Assembly (NCBI GenBank): GCA_020853025.1
Contig: JADYZP010000039.1
Location: 168,284 to 232,283 of the forward strand
DNA from: Burkholderiales bacterium
GTDB lineage: Bacteria; Pseudomonadota; Gammaproteobacteria; Burkholderiales; Casimicrobiaceae
Reading direction: 5' to 3'
DNA: 64,000 bases
The notes under the pieces are model-generated. The model did not search any database, had not been told where the DNA came from, and saw only the letters and a program-made list of their open reading frames with translations. Positions within the stretch are counted from its first letter, which is position 1. Every line of letters starts with the position of its first letter. Of this stretch, positions 32,532-41,223 are shown one piece after another. The position numbers and the translations under genes are program-made.

Positions 32532-35500
32532 GCTTTCCCCCGCACCTTGGTCAAGGCGCCCGAAAGGTAGCGAGCCATCACGTCGCTCTCGTGCCCCGGG
32601 GTATACCCGGTGCTCACCGGTTCCCACGGCCCCTTGCCGTCGCGCCCGCCGGGCTCGGCCTTTTCGATGCGCACCAGCGTTTCCTTCGGCACGGTGTTGA
32701 CGGCGTGGTTGTCCACGTCGAAGCCGAAAACAAATGACATGCTGCCCGCCTTCTTGTGGAACAGGCTGTCGGTCTGGTGCATGGGTGGCGCCCAGCCGCG
32801 GGTCACGCTTTGGTGAGAGCCGTAGCGGAAGTTTGACTGGTAGCCGGTGTCCGCTGCCAGCGCCCGCCCGTCGGGCCGGGTTTCATGGGCGAGGACGGTG
32901 CGCTCGGTAGCGATCCAAGCGCTGTGCTTGGTCATGACCACATCGTAGGGATAGGCGGGGTTGTACTTCACCCGGGTGAGCAACCGGAATGCCTTGTAGC
33001 GCGCATCCGTCTGCTTCCAGCCGGCGTACGGGCGGTCCGCCGGGTTGGCGTCGATGTAGATGTAGTCGCCGTCCTCGATGCCGAGGTCCTTGGCTGCCTG
33101 CGGATTCATGTGCACCTGCCAGTCGCCGACGCCGGGCGAGCGCTTGTCCATGCGGTACGGATCACCGAAATTGGTGCTCCAGATCCAGTTCCAGTCCACC
33201 GTCGCCCATGACGAATGGGTGGTGTGCCGGCTCTTCGGGGTCATGCAGAAGAAGCGAAAGCCCTGCGTCCACAGCGGGTTCTTGGTCTTCTTGACCTCCG
33301 GCCACGACAGTTTGTTGTTGGCGACGGCGCGCAGGTCCGCGTCGAGCGATTTCTCCTGCAACATCTTCGGGGTGATCCCGTAGTTCTTTGCCCGGATAAA
33401 GGGGCTGGTCGAGACGATGACGCTCGGCAGGTAGGGCGTCGCTTCCGGGGCCTCGCGGTGCACCACGAGGTTCTCGCCATACTCGATTGCCTCGGGAATG
33501 TCGGTGTAGGCATTGAGCCGGCCGGTATCCGTGTAGAACGGAATGCTGTCGTGCACCTGCTCGTAGAAGGCCACCCGTGGATAGGTGCGGAACAGCATCA
33601 GGGCGGCGCCCGGCTCGCCGTACTTGCCGGCCATGATGTCGGCAACCGTGTAGCCCTGAGTGGTCGTGGAATTGTCGAGCACCCGCTGGATATAGACTTC
33701 CGGCTTGCCTTCGAGCATGAACTTCCAGTGATCGCGGAAGCGCTTGTCGCCGGTGAGCTTGGCGAGCTTCTCCGCGACCAGCGCGAAGATCATGCCGTCG
33801 TCCTTGGAGTCGTAGAGCGGCTTGATGCCGTCCCCGCCCCAGATCTGCAGGAACGGATTGGAGCACGAGACGCCGCATTCGAGGGTCTGGAATTCGAGCC
33901 AGGTATTGGCCGGCAGGACGACGTCGGAATACTCGGCTGAGCCGGTCCATTCCACCTGCTGGTCGATGATCAGGTCGATCTTCGGATTGACGTTCACCAG
34001 CAGGTGGTAGATCCACTTGGCCTGGTTCAGCAGGTTCGCGTTGTTGTACCACATCATCTTGGTGGGGCTCGGCATGTGGGTCTTGCCGGTGAACATCTTG
34101 CGTCCCGCTGCCGGCGTGTCGACGACGAATGGCTTCTCGCCGAATCCCCAGTAGCTCATCTCCTCGCCGTGCTCTAGCCCGCGGATGTTTTCCGGCCGGA
34201 TCTTGCCGTGAGGATCGAGCACCTGGTTGAATGGATCCTCCCGCACGTAGGCGCCGCCGACACCGGGGCCGGACCAGGCGGAGCCCTGGAACAGCGCGCC
34301 CTTGTAGTTGCCGGCCCAGGTGTGCGCACCCGAGCCCGGGATGCCGATGCTGCCGACCAGCATCAGCGGCAGGCACACCGCGCGATTGTGCAGCGTGGCG
34401 TGGAAGTAATGGTTGATGCCCTCGCCGTAGTGGATCGCAATCGGATAGGCCTCGCGCGGCTTGCCCTTGAAATCCGGATCCCAAAAGCGCCGCCCGAAAT
34501 CCTTCGCCAGGCGCTCGATCAGTTCCTTCGAGGCACCGCTGATATCGCTCGCCGTTTCCAGGTCATAGTCGCGCAAGTGCATCCGATACATCTGCCACAC
34601 GGTCATGGCCTCGATTTCGGCACCGCTCGCGAGCTTCACCTTCCCCTGCCACGCGAGCTCCGGCTCGACGCCGAGCGTCGTGAGCTTGCCGCCCACGTCG
34701 TCGCGCGTGATCGGTTTCGGGCCGCCCGACTTGCGGTCGAAGACCACGAAATCACCCACCCGCTCGCGCTGTTCGGCAGTCATGCCCTGGATCCTGAAGC
34801 TCGGCCCGGCCGAGATGTCACGGTTGCGGTAGCCCGCGGACAAGTCCTGGGGCTTCAGGCGCTTCAGCGTATCGGTGCGCACCAGCAGCGGAAAATCGGT
34901 GAACTGCCTGACGAAGGCCTCATCGTAATAGCCCTTGTCCATCAGGTATTTGGTGACGGCAAGGAAAATGGCGGTGTCGGAGAGGCCGGGACGAACCGAA
35001 ATCCAGTAGTCGGCCTTCGTCGCGGTCGGGTTGTATTCCGGTGCAATGACCGCGATGCGCCCGCCACGCTCCATGATTTCGGTGAGCCAGTGGGCCTCGG
35101 GCATCTTGTTTTCAATCAGGTTCTTGCCCACTTGCACCGTGAACTTGGTAAAGCGCAGGTCGTTCAGGTCGATGTCGGAGGTCTGCAGCCCGTGCACGAA
35201 GGGTTGCCCCGGCGCCTGGTCGCCGCGCCAGGTGTATTCCGACCACTCGCGCCCGCCCTTCGCCTTGTCGGGACCCACCTTGCGCACGTTCGCATCGAGT
35301 AGCCCCAGCAGGTTGGCCATGCGGAACGTACCGAACTTGCCGACCACCCCGTGCGGCGGCAACGAACTGCCGAGCTTCATGGTGCGCGTGCCGGCGCCTT
35401 CCCAGTGCTCCAGCATCTCCGCGGTATAGCGGTCTTTTTCGATCAGGCGCCGGCGGCCGTCGTCGCCACTATAGGTACGCGCGATGGCGATCAGCGCCTT

Positions 35501-36070
35501 GGCGACATAAGTGCTTGCCTCGTCCCACGACATGCGGACGAACTTGTCGGTGCCTCTGGAATCGAATTTGTACTTGGTGCGCAGCGAGGGCGTGTCTGAC
35601 AAGGACGGGAAGCCGGCGTCAGCCCACTCCTTCCACCCGGCTCGGATCATCGGGCCCTTGGCGCGATAGGGTCCGTACATGCGCCGATGCATGGTGAATC
35701 CCTTGAGACACCCGCGCGGGTTCCACGCGTAGGTGGCCTGGTTGCCGTACAGGTCCTTGTACTTGTGGACGTCGTAATTCTGCTCGATGCGCGTCACCAC
35801 GCCGTTGCGCACGAACGCGCGCATGCGACACATGTGGGTGTCGTTCGGCGCGCAGATGAAGGTGAAGGTACGATCGTAATGGTACTGGTCGTGATAGACC
35901 TTCTCCCAGTCACGGTCCGGGTAGTGCTCCAGTGGATTTCCGACGCCGGCCGCCGGTGCGAGGTTGCGCGCGGCGAACGCCGGCAGCACGTTGCCCGCAG
36001 CAGCCGCGCCGATCGCTGCGGCGCCGGCGCGTCCCAGAAACTGCCTGCGCGATAGCTTCTTTTCGTCCAT
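32528..36070 (-). CDS. nxrA: Tat-exported molybdopterin oxidoreductase alpha subunit, periplasmic nitrite oxidoreductase-like (NxrA-like)
   Basis: SRRQFLGRAG Tat signal; HYDRTFTFICAPNDTHMCRMRAFVRNGV...WNPRGCLKGF FS0 cluster; LRFTKFTVQVGKNLIENKMPEAHWLTEIMERGG. Confidence 0.82.
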   Translation of the reverse strand: MDEKKLSRRQFLGRAGAAAIGAAAAGNVLPAFAARNLAPAAGVGNPLEHYPDRDWEKVYHDQYHYDRTFTFICAPNDTHMCRMRAFVRNGVVTRIEQNYDVHKYKDLYGNQATYAWNPRGCLKGFTMHRRMYGPYRAKGPMIRAGWKEWADAGFPSLSDTPSLRTKYKFDSRGTDKFVRMSWDEASTYVAKALIAIARTYSGDDGRRRLIEKDRYTAEMLEHWEGAGTRTMKLGSSLPPHGVVGKFGTFRMANLLGLLDANVRKVGPDKAKGGREWSEYTWRGDQAPGQPFVHGLQTSDIDLNDLRFTKFTVQVGKNLIENKMPEAHWLTEIMERGGRIAVIAPEYNPTATKADYWISVRPGLSDTAIFLAVTKYLMDKGYYDEAFVRQFTDFPLLVRTDTLKRLKPQDLSAGYRNRDISAGPSFRIQGMTAEQRERVGDFVVFDRKSGGPKPITRDDVGGKLTTLGVEPELAWQGKVKLASGAEIEAMTVWQMYRMHLRDYDLETASDISGASKELIERLAKDFGRRFWDPDFKGKPREAYPIAIHYGEGINHYFHATLHNRAVCLPLMLVGSIGIPGSGAHTWAGNYKGALFQGSAWSGPGVGGAYVREDPFNQVLDPHGKIRPENIRGLEHGEEMSYWGFGEKPFVVDTPAAGRKMFTGKTHMPSPTKMMWYNNANLLNQAKWIYHLLVNVNPKIDLIIDQQVEWTGSAEYSDVVLPANTWLEFQTLECGVSCSNPFLQIWGGDGIKPLYDSKDDGMIFALVAEKLAKLTGDKRFRDHWKFMLEGKPEVYIQRVLDNSTTTQGYTVADIMAGKYGEPGAALMLFRTYPRVAFYEQVHDSIPFYTDTGRLNAYTDIPEAIEYGENLVVHREAPEATPYLPSVIVSTSPFIRAKNYGITPKMLQEKSLDADLRAVANNKLSWPEVKKTKNPLWTQGFRFFCMTPKSRHTTHSSWATVDWNWIWSTNFGDPYRMDKRSPGVGDWQVHMNPQAAKDLGIEDGDYIYIDANPADRPYAGWKQTDARYKAFRLLTRVKYNPAYPYDVVMTKHSAWIATERTVLAHETRPDGRALAADTGYQSNFRYGSHQSVTRGWAPPMHQTDSLFHKKAGSMSFVFGFDVDNHAVNTVPKETLVRIEKAEPGGRDGKGPWEPVSTGYTPGHESDVMARYLSGALTKVRGKA

Positions 36071-36107
36071 GGCTAGTGGCGTCCTCTTGGACTGCGCCTA
36101 TTCAGGG

Positions 36108-36869
36108 TCACCGCCGCGGTTCATAGCCGGTTGCGCGGTAGAGATACATGATCACCTTCCACGCTTCATCCGCGGTGAAGTCGTAGCTGTGAAGCGTGGA
36201 TGCCTCCGGGTCATCGGCCGGCGTGGTCCAGCGCGGCATCGCGCTGTTGAACTGGTTCTGGATGCCGCCCACGGTGAGTCGCCAATACACGTAGGGCAGG
36301 GTGAGCTGGGCGATCGTGCCGGCGTCCTGGAAATTGGCCGGGCGGATGGGGTAGCGGAAGCCTTCGGCCGCGGGTCCCTGGCCATCGAGTTTCTCGCCAT
36401 GGCAGACGGCGCAGTTCGCCTCGTAGAGCACCTTGCCCCGCGCGATGGCTTCCGGGTTCCATTTCGCGGGCTCGGCCGCCCAGTCCGGCACCTTGATGCT
36501 CCCCAGGATCTCTTCGCCGACGGTGGGATGGCGCTGGAAGATCTCCACCGGCGGCGCGTAGGTCGGGCGCAGCGCGTCGTACACCGACCATCCGATCACG
36601 AGCGGGATAACCGCCAGCAGGCCCCAGCGCTGGAACCGAATTGCGGCCGGTTCGCCTGCGGATTCGGCAATGAAGAAATCGGCGAACTCGCGCATGCGCT
36701 CGTCGCGCAAGGTGACGTGGATCACGATTCCGGCGATCACGAACCCCATGTACAGGACGATCACGCTGCCCGGAATCACGGGACGCAGCAGCTTCAAGAA
36801 CAGGAATAGCCCGGCCAGCACCAGGAAGGCGCGGGTCGGGAGCGGCAGATGGAAGGCGCCGAGCTTCAT
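36108..36869 (-). CDS. Membrane-anchored monoheme cytochrome c
   Basis: CAVCHGEKLDGQGPAAEGF; N-terminal TM segments. Confidence 0.9.
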   Translation of the reverse strand: MKLGAFHLPLPTRAFLVLAGLFLFLKLLRPVIPGSVIVLYMGFVIAGIVIHVTLRDERMREFADFFIAESAGEPAAIRFQRWGLLAVIPLVIGWSVYDALRPTYAPPVEIFQRHPTVGEEILGSIKVPDWAAEPAKWNPEAIARGKVLYEANCAVCHGEKLDGQGPAAEGFRYPIRPANFQDAGTIAQLTLPYVYWRLTVGGIQNQFNSAMPRWTTPADDPEASTLHSYDFTADEAWKVIMYLYRATGYEPRR

Positions 36870-37699
36870 GACCGCCTGCCTTGCGCGGCGAGATATCGCA
36901 CCAGCGCGTCGAGCTGCGCCGCGTTCAGTCGCGTCCCGTAATCCTGCGGCATCACGCCGCTCGGAAAGCCCTGCCGTTCATACGTCTTGGGATTCACGAT
37001 CGATTCCATGAGGAACGCCTCAAGACTGATGCCGCGCTCGGCGGCTGCCTGCTGCATGCCGGCTGCGTCCAACGCCGGCCCGATCTTCGTCTCGCCGGCC
37101 TTGAGACTGTGGCAGCCGTCGCAGGTGAGCGCAGTGAACATGGCAACCGGATCGTCGGTCGCCGCGCTGGCGGGCTGGGCGCTTGGCGCGCTCGTCGCGC
37201 TCGCCGTCGGCCTGGGGACATCGCCCACCTTCACCGTCGGCGTCTTCCCGAGCGACTGCAGATAGGCGATCACCGCCACCGCCTCTTCGTAGCCGAGATT
37301 GGTGGGGGCCGAGGTCGAGGGCGGCATGATGTTCGCGAAGCCTTCGACCAGGTAGGCGCCGGGTTCGTAGAGTGCCTGCGCCAAGTATCCGATCTGGGTG
37401 TCGGGACCGCCCGTCACCCCTTGCGCGCGGCGCACGGCAATCCCGGCGAGATTGGGCCCACGCCCGGCGCCTTTCACACCTGCACCGGGCTCGATCGTGT
37501 GGCAGGCGAGACAGCCGCGTTGCCGCACGATCGTCTGCCCGATCTGAGCCAATTCGACTGGTGTAAGCGCTGCGCTGATCTCCTGCGCCTTCGGCGGCTC
37601 CCAGCGCGTCTGCGGGATCCAATTCGCGAACCAGACGAAGAATCCGATGGCCAGGAATGCCGGAACGAATGGCGTCGCGTACGAAAGCGTCCGGCTCAT
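36866..37699 (-). CDS. Membrane-anchored diheme cytochrome c
   Basis: CLACH and CDGCH; ATGA overlaps with both neighbours. Confidence 0.92.
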   Translation of the reverse strand: MSRTLSYATPFVPAFLAIGFFVWFANWIPQTRWEPPKAQEISAALTPVELAQIGQTIVRQRGCLACHTIEPGAGVKGAGRGPNLAGIAVRRAQGVTGGPDTQIGYLAQALYEPGAYLVEGFANIMPPSTSAPTNLGYEEAVAVIAYLQSLGKTPTVKVGDVPRPTASATSAPSAQPASAATDDPVAMFTALTCDGCHSLKAGETKIGPALDAAGMQQAAAERGISLEAFLMESIVNPKTYERQGFPSGVMPQDYGTRLNAAQLDALVRYLAAQGRRS

Positions 37700-39477
37700 G
37701 CGCCCTCCCCGCTCGGAGCGAGCGCCGGCGCGCGTCCATCGCCGCCGGACGCCGCGTCAGGCGCTTTCGCCAGACCCGAGATGGCAAAGGCAGCCGCGAG
37801 CATGACGAAGAAGATGAAGGTGATCGCCGTGATGATCACCGCGACCTCGCCCAGGCTGGGCAGTCCGGCGCCGGGCGAGGTGTCCTGCAGGATGCCGTAG
37901 ACGTGCCAGTTCAGGCGCACGCCACTGCGCGCATAGCCCATCAGCGCCATCAGCCAGACGATGACGAAGGCGAGCATGATCAGCACGTAGTGGCCGCGCC
38001 GCGGCAGCGTGCCCCAGCGCACCTCCGCCACCGTCCGCGCGCCGCGCAGCAGCACGAGGTCGAGGGCGAACGTCGCCACGATCCCGATCATGAGGACGAT
38101 GATCTGCCAGATCGAGGTCTTGATCCGCACTTCCGCCGGAGCGAAGTACCCGTACACGCCGAGCGCCGTGATGGCGAGCGCGGTCAATCCCACCAGACTC
38201 CACTGGATCGTGGTGCCCTGCCGATGCCAAGCCACCGTCGTCTCGCGCCCGGCGCGGCGATAGAGCAGGTAGCTCGCGTAGAGCACCACCAGCACCAGCG
38301 TGACGGCGATCATCTTCGGCGCCATCACGCCGAGCGCGCCGAGAATCGGATGGAATCCCCCGGTGGACTCCTCGATCGACGCGGCCATGGTGTGCGGCGT
38401 CGCCCACACGACGAAGCCGCTGATCAGCGCCACATTGAACACCGGGCTCCAGCGCTGCTGCGCTTCGGAGCCGGGGATGCGCAGCAGTCCGAGCCAGGAG
38501 TAGTAGGCGGCGCCGATGAAGAGCACCGCGATCACGATCGCCTGGATGATGAACAACCACGACAGCACGCCGCCCATCAGGGTGACGCCGTAGGTGGCGG
38601 AGAAGGCGAACAGCTCGAAGCCGAAATAGTAGCCGGCGAAGGGCAGGAACAGCATCGTGAACAATGCGATGAGGTTGCCGGTGTAGCCCATCCAGTCGTA
38701 CAGCGCCCGGTCCTGCTCGCGGGTCGCGATCAGGAACCGGTAGGCTGCGTATGCCGAGCAGAGCAAGGCGCCGAACGTGATATTGGCGACCAGGCGATGG
38801 ATGTTGAGCGGCATCCAGCCGGGGTTCCAGACCGCGTCGTACAGGCTGATGAGCGCGCCCTGCTGGTCGACGCCGGCCGGCGTCATCATGAACGTCGCCC
38901 ACGCGTCGGCGATGAACATCACGATCGTGCCGAAGACGTTGAGCAGCAGCCCGAGCCACAGGTGCAGCCACTTGCGCTCGCCCTGCAACCGGTCCCAGGT
39001 GTAGTACCAGAGGTACAGGCACAGCGTCTCGGCTACGAAGAACAGCGGATACACGACGAACGTCGGCCCGAAGATCCCGGTCATGTAAGCCATGAACTTC
39101 GGATACGCGGTGAAGAGCAGGAACCCGAGCAAGGCCCCGGTGATCGCGGTGAGCGAATAGGCGGCGGGCAGCAGGCGCGCCATCTCGTGGGCGAGCCAGT
39201 CGTAGCGTTGCGCTTCGCGGGGGTTGGTCTTCGCGACGCGCCAGCCGAGATACTCGATGAACAGCGCGAACATCGGGACCGCCAGCACGAAGGCGGCAAA
39301 CATCAGATGCAGCTGAGCCGCGATCCATACCGCGAGGCGGCTGTCCATGCCCAGCACCGACCGGTATTCCGGCCCGGCCGGCAGCCCCTGCGCGTACACG
39401 CACTGGGCGACGACGAGCAGGCATCCGGCCACCAGCACTCCGACGATGCGATTGACCCACGCTGGCGTGCTTCCCAT
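37696..39477 (-). CDS. CydA-like cytochrome bd-type oxidase subunit I (593 aa), no CydB adjacent
   Basis: Multi-TM protein; AAQLHLMFAAFVLAVPMFALFIEYLGWR; TWDRLQGERKWLHLWLGLLLNVFGTIVMFIADAWATFMMTPAG. Confidence 0.82.
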   Translation of the reverse strand: MGSTPAWVNRIVGVLVAGCLLVVAQCVYAQGLPAGPEYRSVLGMDSRLAVWIAAQLHLMFAAFVLAVPMFALFIEYLGWRVAKTNPREAQRYDWLAHEMARLLPAAYSLTAITGALLGFLLFTAYPKFMAYMTGIFGPTFVVYPLFFVAETLCLYLWYYTWDRLQGERKWLHLWLGLLLNVFGTIVMFIADAWATFMMTPAGVDQQGALISLYDAVWNPGWMPLNIHRLVANITFGALLCSAYAAYRFLIATREQDRALYDWMGYTGNLIALFTMLFLPFAGYYFGFELFAFSATYGVTLMGGVLSWLFIIQAIVIAVLFIGAAYYSWLGLLRIPGSEAQQRWSPVFNVALISGFVVWATPHTMAASIEESTGGFHPILGALGVMAPKMIAVTLVLVVLYASYLLYRRAGRETTVAWHRQGTTIQWSLVGLTALAITALGVYGYFAPAEVRIKTSIWQIIVLMIGIVATFALDLVLLRGARTVAEVRWGTLPRRGHYVLIMLAFVIVWLMALMGYARSGVRLNWHVYGILQDTSPGAGLPSLGEVAVIITAITFIFFVMLAAAFAISGLAKAPDAASGGDGRAPALAPSGEGA

Positions 39478-39555
39478 TCCGGCGCCCCTCCTTTCTCTTG
39501 CGTTCGTTCGAGCGGCCCGCTGGAGAACTCCTCAGCAACAATCGCACCAGCGGCG

Positions 39556-39571
39556 CGCAGCTTCGCTGCCA
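39556..39571 (-). promoter_or_regulatory. Candidate sigma54 -24/-12 promoter TGGCAGCGAAGCTGCG for the oxidase/nxr operon
   Basis: GG and GC dinucleotides at consensus spacing, ~80 nt upstream of start codon; operon faces a sigma54 activator locus. Confidence 0.45.
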
Positions 39572-39648
39572 AGCGAAATTGCCCGGAAGAATCACGGACT
39601 AGCGCTAAATGCCGGTGCCCGTTGCGGTCACGCCGGCGCGCACGGGCC

Positions 39649-39664
39649 TGAACGTTTCGTCTCA
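39649..39664. promoter_or_regulatory. Degenerate copy of putative UAS: TGAACGTTTCGTCTCA
   Basis: Resembles TGAACGAATCGTTCA with one insertion; start 42 bp from the perfect copy. Confidence 0.35.
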
Positions 39665-39690
39665 TCCGATCGTGCGCGCGACATGAGCAT

Positions 39691-39705
39691 TGAACGAATC
39701 GTTCA
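39691..39705. promoter_or_regulatory. Perfect palindrome TGAACGA-A-TCGTTCA (candidate UAS)
   Basis: 7-bp perfect arms, centred in divergent intergenic region. Confidence 0.5.
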
Positions 39706-39793
39706 CAGCCGCCGCGCGCTTTCAATCAGCTGCCTTCGCGCAGGGATCGTCAATCCATTGATCTTGCGATTCATCCCGGACACCCGCGGGCAC

Positions 39794-39809
39794 TGGCATG
39801 GATTCTGCG
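39794..39809 (+). promoter_or_regulatory. Candidate sigma54 -24/-12 promoter TGGCATGGATTCTGCG for the Usp gene
   Basis: TGGC and TGC at consensus spacing, ~74 nt before ATG at 39883. Confidence 0.45.
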
Positions 39810-39882
39810 AGTCATACTCAAGCAAACGAGTGGGTGCGCCAAAAACGCGACTGCGCGGGCGCGGCGATCGAATCGAGGTGCT

Positions 39883-41223
39883 ATGGACGGCGGCAGCGCG
39901 GCGTACTCGGAACGGGAAGCGCTTGGCGCTCCGGACGCCGGCCCGGCGCGAGCCGACGCGGCGACCGCGGCGCCATCGCTCTATCGTGCGATCCTGGTGG
40001 CGGCGGATTGCTCCGATCACTCCAATCGTGGCGTGAGCGAAGCAGTGGCGCTGGCGGAGATTGCGCATGCGAAGGTCACTGGAATCCACGTCTATGCGGC
40101 GCGGCTGCACGATCTGCGCTTCCGCCAGATGGAAGGGGGGCTGCCGCAGCAATACCGCCAGGAGCAGGCGCTCGAGGAGCAGCGCCAGATCCACAACGAG
40201 CTCATCACCCGCGGACTCACCCTGATCTCCGACTCGTATCTGGATCAGGCGGCGCACGCCTGCCGCGCCGCGTCGATTCCCTTCACGCCGCAGTCCCTGG
40301 AAGGCAAGAACTACCGGGCGCTGCTCGAGGAAGCCAACAGCGGGCGCCATGACCTGCTCGTGATCGGCGCCCAGGGGCTCGGCGCGGTTCCGGAAGGCGG
40401 AGTGGGTACCGTCTGCGAACGCGTCGTGCGTCGAGCGGCAATCGACACGCTGGTGATCAAGGACCCGCAGCGGCGCCTCGCCGACGGCCCGATCGTCGCG
40501 GCGGTCGACGGCTCGGATCACGCATACGGCGGCTTGCTGAGCGCGCTCGCGCTGGCGCAGGCCTGGGGCGTCGGGCTGCAGGTGGTGGCCGTCTACGATC
40601 CGCACTTTCATTATGTGGCCTTCAACCGCATCAGCCGCGTGTTGTCGGAGGAGGCCGGTCGCACGTTCCGCTTCGCCGACCAGGAGCGCCTGCACGAGGA
40701 CATCATCGACGCCGGTCTTGCCAGGATCTACCGGGGCCACTTGAGCGTCGCGGAATCCATCGCCGCCGAGCACGGCGTGGCGATCGAGACCGCGCTTCTC
40801 GACGGCAAGCCGCACGCCGCAATCGAACGGCATCTGCGCGAGGTCGAGCCGGCGCTGCTGGTGATCGGCAGGCTCGGCATCCATGCCGACCCGGAACTCG
40901 ACATCGGAGGCAACGCCGAGCGACTGCTGCGCAACGTCGAATGCGCGGTTTTGCTGAGCCAGCGCGCGCACCGGCCGGGCACGCACACAGTCGCCGCAGT
41001 GACCACCAGCTGGACGTCCGAGGCCGAGCGGCGAATGGACCGAGTGCCGGAGTTCGCGCGCAGGATGGCGCGCATGGCGATCCTGCAGTACGCCCAGGAA
41101 CGGGGGCACACGGTGATCACCGAGCGCATCGTCGACGAAGCCACCGACGTTCTCTGCCCCGGCCACGCCCGCAACCGCGGCGGGCGAGACGCCGGGCACG
41201 GTCCGTCAGGACCGCATGAGTGA
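39883..41223 (+). CDS. Tandem universal stress protein with C-terminal PCP_red-like domain
   Basis: Two Usp modules (YRAILVAADCSDHSNRGV; PIVAAVDGSDHAYGG...LLVIGRLGIHADPE) followed by WTSEAERRMDRVPEFARRMARMAILQYAQERGHTVIT. Confidence 0.88.
   Translation: MDGGSAAYSEREALGAPDAGPARADAATAAPSLYRAILVAADCSDHSNRGVSEAVALAEIAHAKVTGIHVYAARLHDLRFRQMEGGLPQQYRQEQALEEQRQIHNELITRGLTLISDSYLDQAAHACRAASIPFTPQSLEGKNYRALLEEANSGRHDLLVIGAQGLGAVPEGGVGTVCERVVRRAAIDTLVIKDPQRRLADGPIVAAVDGSDHAYGGLLSALALAQAWGVGLQVVAVYDPHFHYVAFNRISRVLSEEAGRTFRFADQERLHEDIIDAGLARIYRGHLSVAESIAAEHGVAIETALLDGKPHAAIERHLREVEPALLVIGRLGIHADPELDIGGNAERLLRNVECAVLLSQRAHRPGTHTVAAVTTSWTSEAERRMDRVPEFARRMARMAILQYAQERGHTVITERIVDEATDVLCPGHARNRGGRDAGHGPSGPHE

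Noticed and set aside
37657-39651. 664-aa plus-strand ORF opposite the CydA-like gene
   Set aside because: Antisense mirror ORF of high-GC DNA; composition (R, H, Q, D) is typical of a non-coding frame.
39690-39706. FNR/CRP box in the divergent intergenic region
   Set aside because: TTGAACGAATCGTTCAC does not match TTGAT-N4-ATCAA; the 7-1-7 palindrome is better described as an unknown operator/UAS.
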